Below, one piece after another: positions 1 to 9,961 of a DNA stretch of 32,618 nucleotides. The position numbers and the translations under genes are program-made. The notes below the pieces were generated by a model. The model did not search any database, was not told the origin of the DNA, and saw only the letters and a list, made by a program, of their open reading frames with translations. Position 1 is the first letter of the stretch; each line of letters starts with the position of its first letter. Origin of the DNA: Prevotella sp. (GTDB taxonomy: Bacteria > Bacteroidota > Bacteroidia > Bacteroidales > Bacteroidaceae); contig JAGCPV010000035.1 of assembly GCA_017965475.1 (NCBI GenBank), positions 1-32,618 on the forward strand, read 5' to 3'.

Positions 1-1
1 G

Positions 2-190
2 GTAGAAAAACTGACAAGTGTTGTTGAGAATTCGAAACTGCGTATGAAATACGAGGAAGACTTCAACTACCTGCAAGTTCTACTGGCGCGACAGAGTCTG
101 TTAGAAGCACGATTGGCCTTGCTTGGCAACCGTTTCATGCTGTTGGGATCTACTATCCAACTGTATAAATCCTTAGGCGGCGGAAACTGA
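2..190 (+). CDS. TolC-family outer membrane efflux protein, C-terminal fragment
   Basis: The open frame enters from the left edge and stops at TGA 188-190, leaving 62 residues. The fragment reads as a long amphipathic helix (VEKLTSVVENSKLRMKYEED, then YLQVLLARQSLLEARLALL) and ends in a short tail, YKSLGGGN. This is the usual ending of TolC/OprM-type outer membrane factors, whose last periplasmic helix is followed by a Y-K-A/S-L-G-G-G motif. Such proteins form the outer membrane channel of tripartite RND or ABC export pumps, and in Bacteroidetes they normally follow the membrane-fusion and pump genes, which would lie to the left. It converges on the next gene, with 16 bp between the stop codons. 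The assignment rests on the C-terminus only. Confidence 0.75.
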   Translation, partial: VEKLTSVVENSKLRMKYEEDFNYLQVLLARQSLLEARLALLGNRFMLLGSTIQLYKSLGGGN

Positions 191-206
191 GTTTTTCGGC
201 TTTCAA

Positions 207-512
207 TTATAGTTCAAAATCCAAACAGCTGCGCTGCACGGTGTAGGGGCGAACCTTTCCGTTTGCCACCGCCACGTGCTCGGGGTGAACGGCATAGCCT
301 TTCAGGGCCTCTTCGCTCTCAAGTGTGCTGTCGAGCATCAAGTCGGCATTTGAGGATGCCAGACGACCATCGACGTGTACTTTCACGTCGAGGAGTCCGG
401 GCACCTTGCCTACTAATCCTTCAAGACCGGCCTTGATCTCGGCCTTTACCTTTGCTTTCTCCTCTTCCGAGAGTTCTGGATTCAGAGTCCAGATAATAAT
501 GTGCTTAACCAT
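207..512 (-). CDS. Dabb family (stress-responsive A/B barrel) protein
   Basis: The 101-residue product begins MVKHIIIWTLNPELSEEEKA and ends in an RPYTVQRSCLDFEL tail. The opening MVKHIIxW, the amphipathic helix rich in E and K, the G-x-V-PGL-D-V-K-V strand and the HPEHVAVA segment fit the Dabb (stress-responsive alpha/beta barrel) fold, a dimeric ferredoxin-like domain. Family members have poorly defined roles in bacteria, so no reaction is proposed. The ATG at 510-512 is chosen because the fold starts there; upstream in-frame sequence is non-conserved. It is the last gene of a minus-strand operon, 22 bp after the pseudouridine synthase. Confidence 0.82.
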   Translation of the reverse strand: MVKHIIIWTLNPELSEEEKAKVKAEIKAGLEGLVGKVPGLLDVKVHVDGRLASSNADLMLDSTLESEEALKGYAVHPEHVAVANGKVRPYTVQRSCLDFEL

Positions 513-534
513 AACTGAATTGTTTAAAGGGTTA

Positions 535-1863
535 TTATTGATAAGGGAAAATATCTCCGAAAGGATAGGGCAGTTCGATATGCATTCGCTTGCCTGTCGT
601 GGGATGGACGAAACTGATGGCCTGTGCCTGAAGGTAGAGACGATCCGCCTTCTTGCCGTAGAGCTCATCACCGAGGATCGGACAACCGAGCCCATCGGGA
701 TGGGCACAGTGCATGCGCAGCTGGTGGGTACGACCCGTATGCGGCCAGAGGGCGAGGAGGGATAACCGATCCCCTTTGGAGAGGTCGGGAGAGGACAGTA
801 CCCGATACTCGGTGATGGCACGTTTGCCACGGTCGTGATCGACTACCTGACGTGGACGGTTCATGGGATCGCAGAGCAGGGGCAGATCGATGATGCCGTG
901 TTCTTCTGAAACGACACCCTCCACGATGGCGAGGTATTTCTTCTTGACGGAACGGCTGGTGAACTGTTCCTGCAGATGATGGTAGGCTTCTTTCGTCTTG
1001 GCCACCAGAATGATGCCCGATGTCCAAAGATCCAGGCGGTGCACCAACATGGCGCCCAGCCACTTCGTCTGTGCCCAGGTGGCTACGGAGTAGTCTTCCG
1101 TCCTACCAGGGATACTTAGTAGCCCTGAGGGTTTGTTGAGCACCGCCATCGTCTCATCCTCATAGACGATCTCTGGGATGAGGTGTGGGAATTCCACTTC
1201 CTCAGGGTTTGGATCGACGTCCAGTCCCTGCATCATCCATGTCAGCACGGGTTTACATTTACCACGACAGGCAGGGTAGAACTGTCCGTGATGACGGATC
1301 TCACTCTTCGGACTCTCACCCCACCAGAACTCTGCCATGCAGATGGGCTTCAGACCGTGCTGGTAAGCATATTGCAATAGTTTGGGTGCACAGCAGTCGC
1401 CAGTGCCCCCAGGGGGGAGCGGGTAACGGTTCCGAATGCGTGGTGAACAGTGGTAGTCTTGCCAGACCTCGACGAGGTCTTTGCTCTCGCCCCTGGCATT
1501 CAGAAACTGATACTGATGGAAGAGCCAGAGCTGGAGATCCTGTGACATCTGCTTATGGTCGGGCGACTGCATGATCTCATGCTCTCGGGTCTTGAAGTAA
1601 CCATCGGGCTGTTGGGCGTCGAACACGGGTGGTACGAAGTAGTTCCAGTCGTTCCTGCCCTCCAGCAATCCGGAATAGGCCGCCAGGAATCCACCTTCCA
1701 CAACCAGCACCCCAAACATCTTCCCCTCTGTGAGTTGCATTGTCGCAATCTCCCGCTTCACCTCTTCCGCCGCCAACAAACATAGCGGATGAGGCTCGTA
1801 GCAGAACGGATAAGTGAATCGCTCAGGCTTCGGTATGTCGGAATCGAGGGGATGAATCTTCAA
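535..1863 (-). CDS. RluA-family RNA pseudouridine synthase with Cys-rich N-terminal extension
   Basis: The 442-residue protein has a C-terminal RluA catalytic domain (about 230-435) with the motif HRLDLWTSG, in which Asp278 would be the catalytic aspartate. RTHQLRMHC and the GCPILGDELYG substrate-site motif follow. Residues 15-225 form an extension that I recall from other Bacteroidales RluA proteins; its cysteines (C157, C158, C199, C203) could bind metal. It should isomerise uridine in rRNA or tRNA; the target site cannot be read from sequence. The start is odd. No ATG precedes the conserved FTYPFCY opening, and an in-frame TGA lies two codons upstream, so TTG at 1861-1863 is the best start. 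That TTG lies inside a heptamer tandem repeat. The upstream kinase ends 10 bp away. Confidence 0.86.
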   Translation of the reverse strand: MKIHPLDSDIPKPERFTYPFCYEPHPLCLLAAEEVKREIATMQLTEGKMFGVLVVEGGFLAAYSGLLEGRNDWNYFVPPVFDAQQPDGYFKTREHEIMQSPDHKQMSQDLQLWLFHQYQFLNARGESKDLVEVWQDYHCSPRIRNRYPLPPGGTGDCCAPKLLQYAYQHGLKPICMAEFWWGESPKSEIRHHGQFYPACRGKCKPVLTWMMQGLDVDPNPEEVEFPHLIPEIVYEDETMAVLNKPSGLLSIPGRTEDYSVATWAQTKWLGAMLVHRLDLWTSGIILVAKTKEAYHHLQEQFTSRSVKKKYLAIVEGVVSEEHGIIDLPLLCDPMNRPRQVVDHDRGKRAITEYRVLSSPDLSKGDRLSLLALWPHTGRTHQLRMHCAHPDGLGCPILGDELYGKKADRLYLQAQAISFVHPTTGKRMHIELPYPFGDIFPYQ

Positions 1864-1885
1864 TGTTCAATCTTCAGTCTTCAAT
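1858..1885. repeat. Four-unit heptamer tandem repeat across the kinase stop / pseudouridine synthase start
   Basis: Read on the plus strand the units are CTTCAAT, GTTCAAT, CTTCAGT and CTTCAAT, so on the coding strand they read ATTGAAG, ACTGAAG, ATTGAAC and ATTGAAG. The block holds the last codons and TGA stop (1874-1876) of the kinase gene and the proposed TTG start (1861-1863) of the pseudouridine synthase. Because seven is not a multiple of three, gain or loss of a unit would change the kinase C-terminus and the spacing to the next gene. Confidence 0.8.
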
Positions 1886-2698
1886 ATGCAGCAGGTCAAG
1901 ACATTTCTCCACGGGGATACCGCGGTTTTTGTCATCTGTATCCTTGTAGCGCTCGATCATGCGGAACACGGTGTCCATCGCCGTACGGGTACTGGTACGG
2001 AGACTCTCCCCGTTGAGCAGATGACCGATGAGTACGGCAGAGAAGATATCGCCCGTTCCGTGGAACAATCCCGGTATCTCATGATACTCCAGATGGAAGT
2101 AGCTGTCGTTGCAGTGGTTATAGCCCGCCACGGCATTCTGACCGTCGATCTTACAACTGGTGATAAGAGCTGACTTACTGCCGATCTTACAGAGTTTGTC
2201 GAGCAAGTCACCAGCTTCTTCCCATGAGATACCTTCCATCTTGATAGGGGTGTTCGTCAGATAACAAGCCTCGGTATAGTTGGGGAAGGTGAGATGTGCT
2301 ACACTGACCATCTCGCGCATCAGTTCCACCTGACGCTCGGTCATACCATTGTAGAGCCGTCCCCCGTCGCCGAGGATGGGATCCACGAAGACCGTCGTGC
2401 CCTGGTCGCCTTGTTCCTTGCAGTAGCCGGCGACGAGCTTAGCCTGTTCTTCGCTGAACATCAGACCCGTACAGACGGCGTCAAACGAGAAACCGAGCTG
2501 CTTCCATACGGGTAGTGTACCTCTTATATAGTCTGTCGTGTCCTGGATGTTGAACTTCCCGTAGTCGAGCGTGTTCGACACCAAGGCCGTCGGCAGACTG
2601 TAGGTCGGAATACCAAGATAAGAGAGAATAGGCAACATGGCGCCCATTCCCACTTTGCCGTAGCCTACGACATCATTGATCAGTAAGATTTGTTTCAT
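1874..2698 (-). CDS. Pyridoxamine/pyridoxal kinase, PfkB (ribokinase) superfamily
   Basis: The 274-residue product starts MKQILLINDVVGYGKVGMGA. This is the opening strand and N-terminal substrate loop of the PdxK/PdxY type, with the small residues that contact the pyridine ring. The FVDPILGDGGRLYNGM segment (about 125-140) and the HGTGDIFSAVLIGHLLNG motif near the C-terminus, whose Asp is the catalytic base and whose Gly residues form the anion hole, place it firmly in the PfkB superfamily. It should phosphorylate B6 vitamers with ATP in the cytosol. The ATG at 2696-2698 is chosen because the promoter -7 box lies only 9 bp upstream; a longer frame reading MQFTKKS would run through the promoter. 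It is the first gene of a three-gene operon. Confidence 0.85.
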   Translation of the reverse strand: MKQILLINDVVGYGKVGMGAMLPILSYLGIPTYSLPTALVSNTLDYGKFNIQDTTDYIRGTLPVWKQLGFSFDAVCTGLMFSEEQAKLVAGYCKEQGDQGTTVFVDPILGDGGRLYNGMTERQVELMREMVSVAHLTFPNYTEACYLTNTPIKMEGISWEEAGDLLDKLCKIGSKSALITSCKIDGQNAVAGYNHCNDSYFHLEYHEIPGLFHGTGDIFSAVLIGHLLNGESLRTSTRTAMDTVFRMIERYKDTDDKNRGIPVEKCLDLLHIED

Positions 2699-2704
2699 TT
2701 CGGG

Positions 2705-2757
2705 TGCAAAGATAATGCTTTTTTTTGTGAATTGCAAAAAAAAGCATTATCTTTGCA
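2705..2757. promoter_or_regulatory. Symmetric divergent promoter (kinase / helicase)
   Basis: Two perfect 22-bp inverted arms (2705-2726 and 2736-2757) flank a 9-bp centre. Each arm ends in TATCTTTGCA. For the plus strand, the -33 box TTTG is at 2724-2727 and the -7 box TATCTTTG at 2748-2755, with 20 bp between. For the minus strand, TTTG is at 2738-2735 and TATCTTTG at 2714-2707, also 20 bp apart. Both match the Bacteroidetes sigma consensus. Start codons lie 9 bp beyond each -7 box (2765 and 2698), so both mRNAs should have almost no leader. Confidence 0.85.
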
Positions 2758-2764
2758 CACAACT

Positions 2765-4660
2765 ATGACAACAGCGATACAGGTGCTCCAACAACAACGG
2801 CTACTGCTCCAGATCGAGTATCAGACGGAGAAGGAAGCCTTCCGCAAGCAGACTGAGGAAATGGGACTGCAACGGAAGGTAAAGCGTGGTGATGCATGGT
2901 TTCCGTTGAAGATGGGTAAGAGTTACTATAACTCGCTGAACCAACTCGTCGTGGAGGTATTTCGCCAGGGTGATGATGACGAGATCGAGCATAACTTCGA
3001 GTTCGGACGTCCTGTGACGTTCTTCAGGATCGACGGCAAGGACAAGATCAAGTATTTCAATTTCACGGGTACCGTCAGTTATGTGGATGGCGACATAATG
3101 GTGGTGGCCGTGCCTGACAATGGTCAACTCATCGATGTGCAGAGTGCGGAGCAGGTGGGCATCCAACTTTTCTTCGACGAGACGAGTTATAAGACGATGT
3201 TCGACGCCCTCGACCATGTGATCAAGGGCAAGGGAAGACTGGGCTATTTGAGGGATCTTTTCTATTCGCATCAGAAAGCTGAGACTTTTTCGTTTGCGCC
3301 CCTCCATTTCCCCTATCTGAATCCTACACAGGAGGATGCTGTGAACAAAGTGCTCTGGGCGAAAGACGTGGCGATCGTACACGGTCCCCCAGGCACGGGA
3401 AAGACCACCACGCTCGTGGAGGCCATCTACGAGACGCTGCGCCGTGAGAACCAGGTGCTGGTCTGTGCGCAGAGTAATATGGCTGTCGATTGGATCTCGG
3501 AGAAACTCATGGATCGTGGTGTCAACGTTTTAAGAATAGGTAATCCCACGCGCGTGAATGACAAGATGCTTTCGTTTACCTACGAACGCCGTTTCGAGGC
3601 TCATCCCGACTACGACCAGTTGTGGGCTATCCGTAAGGCTATCCGAGAGTTGAGAGCCCACCGTAAAAGGGGTAATGATAGCTATCACCAGAAGCTCGAA
3701 CGTCTGAAGGAACGGGCTACCGAACTGGAGGTGCGTATCAATGCCCAACTCTTCGGTGAGGCCCGGGTCATCGCCTGTACGCTCGTGGGTTCCGCTAATC
3801 GCCTGCTCGAAGGTCAGAAGTTCGGTACCTTGTTTATCGATGAGGCGGCACAGGCTCTTGAGGCTGCCTGTTGGATCCCTATCCGTAAGGTGTCGCGGGT
3901 GATCTTGGCGGGTGATCACTGTCAGTTGCCCCCAACAGTGAAGAGTTTGGCTGCCTTGAAGGCAGGTCTCGGCAAGACACTGATGGAGCGTATCGTGGAG
4001 AACAAACCCGAGGTGGTGACGCTACTGAAGATGCAGTACCGCATGAACGAAGAGATCATGCGCTTCTCTTCCGACTGGTTCTACGGCAACCAGGTAGAGA
4101 GCGCACCGGAGGTGAAATACCGCTCCATCCTCGACCTCGATATTCCCATGACGTGGATCGATACTTCGCAGTTTGAGTTTCCAGATAATCCAGAGCATCC
4201 GGCCCAGCCCCTCTTCCGCGAACAATTCGTCGGCGAATCCTTCGGCCGCATCAACAAAGCCGAGGCCGAACTTACCCTCCTCGCCTTGGAACAGTATTTT
4301 AATAAGATCGGTAAGGCCCGCATCCTTGACGAACGGATCGATGTGGGTATCATCTCCCCCTATCGTGCCCAGGTGCAGTATCTGCGTCGGTTGTTAAAAA
4401 AAAAGGAATTCTTCAAGCCTTACCGTCACCTGATCAGTGTGAACACCGTCGATGGCTTCCAAGGCCAAGAACGCGACATCATCCTTATCTCACTGGTACG
4501 TGCCAATGACGAAGGCCAGATCGGTTTCCTGCGTGACCTGCGCCGTATGAATGTCGCCATCACCCGTGCCCGTATGAAACTGATTATCCTTGGCGACGCC
4601 TCCACAATGACGCGCCACCCCTTCTACAAAAAACTCTACGATTACATTGAAGCGCTATAG
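2765..4660 (+). CDS. UPF1/IGHMBP2-like superfamily 1 helicase
   Basis: The 631-residue protein carries the SF1B helicase motifs in order: Walker A GPPGTGKTT (207-215), motif Ia around CAQSNMAVD, Walker B DEAAQ (359-363), motif III GDHCQLPPT (383-391), QYRM (424-427), VDGFQGQE (562-569) and VAITRAR (597-603). DEAAQ and GDxxQLPP are typical of the UPF1/SMUBP-2/Dna2-like group rather than UvrD/Rep. Residues 60-140 form a beta-rich domain before the motor, as in IGHMBP2-like proteins. It should unwind or remodel nucleic acid using ATP; the substrate is unknown. The start is the ATG just after the promoter. An A9 run (4396-4404) encodes part of LLKKKEFF. The 3' end overlaps the convergent DUF4910 gene by 19 bp. 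Confidence 0.88.
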   Translation: MTTAIQVLQQQRLLLQIEYQTEKEAFRKQTEEMGLQRKVKRGDAWFPLKMGKSYYNSLNQLVVEVFRQGDDDEIEHNFEFGRPVTFFRIDGKDKIKYFNFTGTVSYVDGDIMVVAVPDNGQLIDVQSAEQVGIQLFFDETSYKTMFDALDHVIKGKGRLGYLRDLFYSHQKAETFSFAPLHFPYLNPTQEDAVNKVLWAKDVAIVHGPPGTGKTTTLVEAIYETLRRENQVLVCAQSNMAVDWISEKLMDRGVNVLRIGNPTRVNDKMLSFTYERRFEAHPDYDQLWAIRKAIRELRAHRKRGNDSYHQKLERLKERATELEVRINAQLFGEARVIACTLVGSANRLLEGQKFGTLFIDEAAQALEAACWIPIRKVSRVILAGDHCQLPPTVKSLAALKAGLGKTLMERIVENKPEVVTLLKMQYRMNEEIMRFSSDWFYGNQVESAPEVKYRSILDLDIPMTWIDTSQFEFPDNPEHPAQPLFREQFVGESFGRINKAEAELTLLALEQYFNKIGKARILDERIDVGIISPYRAQVQYLRRLLKKKEFFKPYRHLISVNTVDGFQGQERDIILISLVRANDEGQIGFLRDLRRMNVAITRARMKLIILGDASTMTRHPFYKKLYDYIEAL

Positions 4661-5934
4661 CTCAACAGATTATGGGCTTGTAGCTTGTCCTTGATGTCAA
4701 TGAGGATATCTACGGGCACCCCAATGATGTTGCTGATGTCTATCAGGTCGTGTGTGCCGTCGGCGTAGGCGGTGAAGTCCCTGATGACATTTACGCTGTC
4801 GTGTGATCCCCTGTAGCTGATGGTGGGGTAGAGACCCCGTTTCCCCAGTTGAGGCTCACACATACAAGTCATGCTATAGTGATAGTTGTTCTCCAAGGCC
4901 CTGATCACCTTTACCATCACATCGTAGGCACCCTGAAGACCCTCTGGCGATATGAGATCCATATTGTCTGCCGAGGTGTGGTACTCGGGATATCGCGTAT
5001 ATAGGCTACGGCAGAAACCGCACACAGGCAGGTTGACACCTGCAGAACCATACTGCCGCTCGTCCGATCCTCTGTCGAGGAAGGAATACTTCTTATACTC
5101 TGGGAAGTGGAACTTGAGCACATTCTGCAACACCCTGTCTGTCAGGGTGTCGCCATATTTCGTGGCGAGATAGGAGTAGGTCCTGTCATCGCCCACGCAA
5201 CTCAGCACGAAGCCAGCCTTGACATGCTTCAAGAGCGTATCCAGGTTCCTACTGATATAGGTGATGGCACCGATGGTCTCAGGATTGATGACAAAGCGAT
5301 AAGTATAGCGACGGTCTTTCATCTGCTGCACGTACTTCATCAGTTCCGCCAGGACTACAGGCCCCGACAGATCATCGTTGGCCATCGAGGGATGGCACAG
5401 ATAGGAGGTGATCAGTATCTCGTCTCCTGTCTGTCCTGGGATGATCAGTTCACCGTAGGTCAGACTGCCGTCCTCGAGTGTGCTGTCTATCACCACATGG
5501 TATTCTTCGTCTGTCAGCGTCTGCTTCTGGTTATCACTCATGCAGAATCCCCAGCGCTCTTTATAATAAGAGGTGACATAGGGAATCCATTCGGGTTGGT
5601 CTGGCATGGTATAGACATGCTCCAGCAGTTCCTCACGGCTCACCACCTTGTCGATGGGCAGCGAATAGCCTACAATATGGAGGTTGGAGTCCTTGAAGTC
5701 GATGACCTTGTCGCCATTCAGTCTGTAGATACCGCCCCCACGGATATTCCACTCCTTGGGGACGGTCCAATCGAAGACCGTCGTACCAGTGGGCACCTCA
5801 AAGACCTGGATCTCGGGCACGGCCTCGCGGAGCATCTCCAACGACTCCCTGAAGCCGTTGCCTGTGATACTGCGACAGATAGGGAACATCCTACCTGCCA
5901 GGGCGTACATCGTTTGTCCGTTCTCTGTTCCCAT
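4642..5934 (-). CDS. DUF4910/DUF2172-type protein, M28-like aminopeptidase fold with C-terminal winged helix
   Basis: The 430-residue cytosolic protein has the layout of the DUF2172/DUF4910/HTH_47 family: an N-terminal segment (MFPICRSITGNGFRESL), an M28-like metallopeptidase core and a C-terminal winged helix (about 385-425, DLIDISNIIGVP). Possible metal ligands are H181 and D188 in LCHPSMANDDLSG, E219 in NPETIGAI, the SDERQYGS segment near 290-297, and H319 and D323 in YHTSADN. Family members often sit in surface-polysaccharide and nonulosonic acid clusters, where they may act as amide hydrolases or deacetylases; this is inference and the substrate is unknown. It is the last gene of the six-gene operon, with 2 bp after the SDR stop. 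It overlaps the helicase gene tail-to-tail by 19 bp. Confidence 0.8.
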   Translation of the reverse strand: MGTENGQTMYALAGRMFPICRSITGNGFRESLEMLREAVPEIQVFEVPTGTTVFDWTVPKEWNIRGGGIYRLNGDKVIDFKDSNLHIVGYSLPIDKVVSREELLEHVYTMPDQPEWIPYVTSYYKERWGFCMSDNQKQTLTDEEYHVVIDSTLEDGSLTYGELIIPGQTGDEILITSYLCHPSMANDDLSGPVVLAELMKYVQQMKDRRYTYRFVINPETIGAITYISRNLDTLLKHVKAGFVLSCVGDDRTYSYLATKYGDTLTDRVLQNVLKFHFPEYKKYSFLDRGSDERQYGSAGVNLPVCGFCRSLYTRYPEYHTSADNMDLISPEGLQGAYDVMVKVIRALENNYHYSMTCMCEPQLGKRGLYPTISYRGSHDSVNVIRDFTAYADGTHDLIDISNIIGVPVDILIDIKDKLQAHNLLSYSASM

Positions 5935-5936
5935 GC

Positions 5937-6722
5937 TTACCAGGCTGTTTGTCCGCCGTCGATCATGATATTCACACCCGTCACGTATTTCGAGGCTTCT
6001 GACGACAGGAAGACCATGGCACCCACCAAGTCGTCGGGGTAACCGATTCTGCCCAGCATCGTCTTATAAGCCAGACGGTCTTTGAAGAGCTTGTTCTCCT
6101 GTACGTTCTCGTGAGGGAAGGAACCTGGACTGACACTGTTGGCGCGGATGTTGTATTTGGCCAGATAGGAGGCACAATACTTCGTCAGCTCCACCGTGGC
6201 AGCCTTACCGGCACCGTAATTAGGTGTACTATTGAAGGGCGTGTCGAAATAAGTGCGGGGATCAGGAGCACCTACGGCATACAGTGATCCGATGTTCACG
6301 ATGCTGCCGCTCTTGCTCTTCTTCATATAGGGGATGATCTCACGGATGGTACGGAAGGTGTAGCCGATCGTACCGTCGATGCCCTTCTGCCAATAGGCGT
6401 CGTCCATCGTCTCCACATCCGTCATCACACCAGCGCCTAAGTTGGCGGCCATGGTGATCAGGTTGTCAATGACACCTGTTTCTCCGGCGGCCTGCTTCAG
6501 GGCTGCCTTGATGGCTTCCGTGTCGCCTAAATCGCATGATATATAGTGGATGCGTGAGGGCTCGCTGATCTCCTCGATCTCACTGATCTTGTAGTCGATG
6601 ACATAGACATCGGCACCGAAGTCAACCATGCCTTTGACAATCTCGCGACCCAGATAGCCGCAGCCTCCTGTGATGACAGCCTTCCGGCCTTCGAGGGAAA
6701 ACATATTCTTATAATTCATCAT
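5937..6722 (-). CDS. SDR-family oxidoreductase of the nonulosonate operon
   Basis: The 261-residue protein is a classical short-chain dehydrogenase/reductase: nucleotide-binding TGGCGYLG (18-25), an N-A-type motif replaced by MAANLGAG (about 91-98), catalytic Ser146 in NIGSLYAV, and the YxxxK pair Tyr169/Lys173 in NYGAGKAA. The ending VTGVNIMIDGGQTAW is the usual SDR C-terminus. Asp43 after the second strand suggests NAD(H) preference. It resembles PtmA-type SDRs of flagellin and nonulosonic acid loci. With the Gfo/Idh/MocA gene 9 bp upstream, it could oxidise and re-reduce one carbon of the sugar acid or its precursor. ATG occurs twice in tandem (6722 and 6719); either could start the protein. 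Confidence 0.85.
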   Translation of the reverse strand: MMNYKNMFSLEGRKAVITGGCGYLGREIVKGMVDFGADVYVIDYKISEIEEISEPSRIHYISCDLGDTEAIKAALKQAAGETGVIDNLITMAANLGAGVMTDVETMDDAYWQKGIDGTIGYTFRTIREIIPYMKKSKSGSIVNIGSLYAVGAPDPRTYFDTPFNSTPNYGAGKAATVELTKYCASYLAKYNIRANSVSPGSFPHENVQENKLFKDRLAYKTMLGRIGYPDDLVGAMVFLSSEASKYVTGVNIMIDGGQTAW

Positions 6723-6731
6723 CGTATATTT

Positions 6732-7670
6732 TTAGATTAAACCTTTTGTTATTCTTAGTGTCTCGTAAGCCATCTCAGGGGTGTTGATGTTCTCCAGTTT
6801 ACCCTTCGACAGATAGAGGTCTAGGAAGTAGGCCATCTCGTCCTGATAGAAATGGTCGTCGGCCCCGTAGTGCTCCACCTCTTCCTTGACCTTCAGCTCA
6901 CAGCTCTGCTTGTTGAAATCGACCACCACGACATCGTCCTCGGCATAGAGCTCCGTCTGACGGTTCCTGACCCTTCCGAAGTAGTCGAGGTGCATCTCCA
7001 CCACTTTGTCGCCGTATTCGAAGATATAGGTGGCCAAGTCACAGGCATCCATCTCCAGGTGTGAGAACTTCCCTGCCACACGGTGTACCTTTTGCGGCTT
7101 GCCGAAGAGGTAGATCATATAGTCGATCTCATGCAGCAGATCGACATCGACACCACCGCCCCTGTCGTTGAAACAACGGAAACTCTTGCGGTAGTCCCTG
7201 CCTGGCTGCCAACTGGGCATATAGCTTGAGAAGATGATCCTGGCGGAATACACCCGATGGCTATTCACACAGGTCTTCAGCTTCTTAACGTACTTTGTGA
7301 AGCGGATGGGTGCTGCCACGTAATAGACATCCTCCTCCCTTTTGGGACGGACATTCTCGATGGGGTAGTCGAGGGTGTCGAAGACGGGCTTTTCAATGAA
7401 CATCGAGTCGCAGATGTCGCGATACTTCATGATGTTTTCATAATGAGTTTTCGTCTCGTCGGTCACAAACAGAACGTCATAGTGATTGTCCAGGTCACTA
7501 TCGTTCCTGATCTCATGCCTGATCTTTCCGGCGATGGCAGGCGGGAGAACCCTGTCACTGTATCTGACGGCATCAATCTCCAGAGGGATGCCCCTGCTCT
7601 TGCAGAGCTCGGAGAAATTTGTGATATGACGGGAACCAATCGATCCCGTAGCGGTAAACAATACTTTCAT
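6732..7670 (-). CDS. Gfo/Idh/MocA-family sugar oxidoreductase
   Basis: The 312-residue protein has an N-terminal Rossmann domain (MKVLFTATGSIGSRHITN, slightly divergent from the usual GxGxxG) and the family hallmark EKPV with probable catalytic Lys94. A C-terminal alpha/beta domain carries GGGVDVDLLHEIDYMIYLFG, the region that usually supplies the Asp and His of the active site. Such enzymes oxidise or reduce sugar hydroxyls with NAD(P). It lies 3 bp after the cytidylyltransferase gene and 9 bp before the SDR, so it belongs to the NulO operon. A role in epimerising or modifying the nine-carbon sugar is inferred from context only. Confidence 0.84.
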   Translation of the reverse strand: MKVLFTATGSIGSRHITNFSELCKSRGIPLEIDAVRYSDRVLPPAIAGKIRHEIRNDSDLDNHYDVLFVTDETKTHYENIMKYRDICDSMFIEKPVFDTLDYPIENVRPKREEDVYYVAAPIRFTKYVKKLKTCVNSHRVYSARIIFSSYMPSWQPGRDYRKSFRCFNDRGGGVDVDLLHEIDYMIYLFGKPQKVHRVAGKFSHLEMDACDLATYIFEYGDKVVEMHLDYFGRVRNRQTELYAEDDVVVVDFNKQSCELKVKEEVEHYGADDHFYQDEMAYFLDLYLSKGKLENINTPEMAYETLRITKGLI

Positions 7671-7673
7671 ACG

Positions 7674-9891
<2,218 letters not shown>

Positions 9892-9913
9892 CTTCCTCTT
9901 TTATTTATGGCTG

Positions 9914-9944
9914 CAAAGATAGTGCAAATCGAGCGAAATACAAA
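9914..9944 (-). promoter_or_regulatory. Promoter of the nonulosonate operon
   Basis: On the minus strand, TTTG (9944-9941) is followed by a 19-bp spacer and TATCTTTG (9921-9914), a full match to the Bacteroidetes housekeeping consensus. The predicted transcript begins near 9905-9908, giving a leader of roughly 15 nt before the ATG at 9891. No other convincing promoter is visible inside the six-gene operon. Confidence 0.8.
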
Positions 9945-9961
9945 ATAAAACACGATTTAAT

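Noticed and set aside
513-830. N-terminal extension of the Dabb protein
   Set aside because: The in-frame extension overlaps the pseudouridine synthase gene and is low-complexity; the fold begins at MVKH, residue 1 of the chosen start.
5107-6042. Long plus-strand open frame (311 codons) opposite the DUF4910 and SDR genes
   Set aside because: It lies wholly antisense to two well-supported genes and its translation has no recognisable domain; it mirrors their codon bias.
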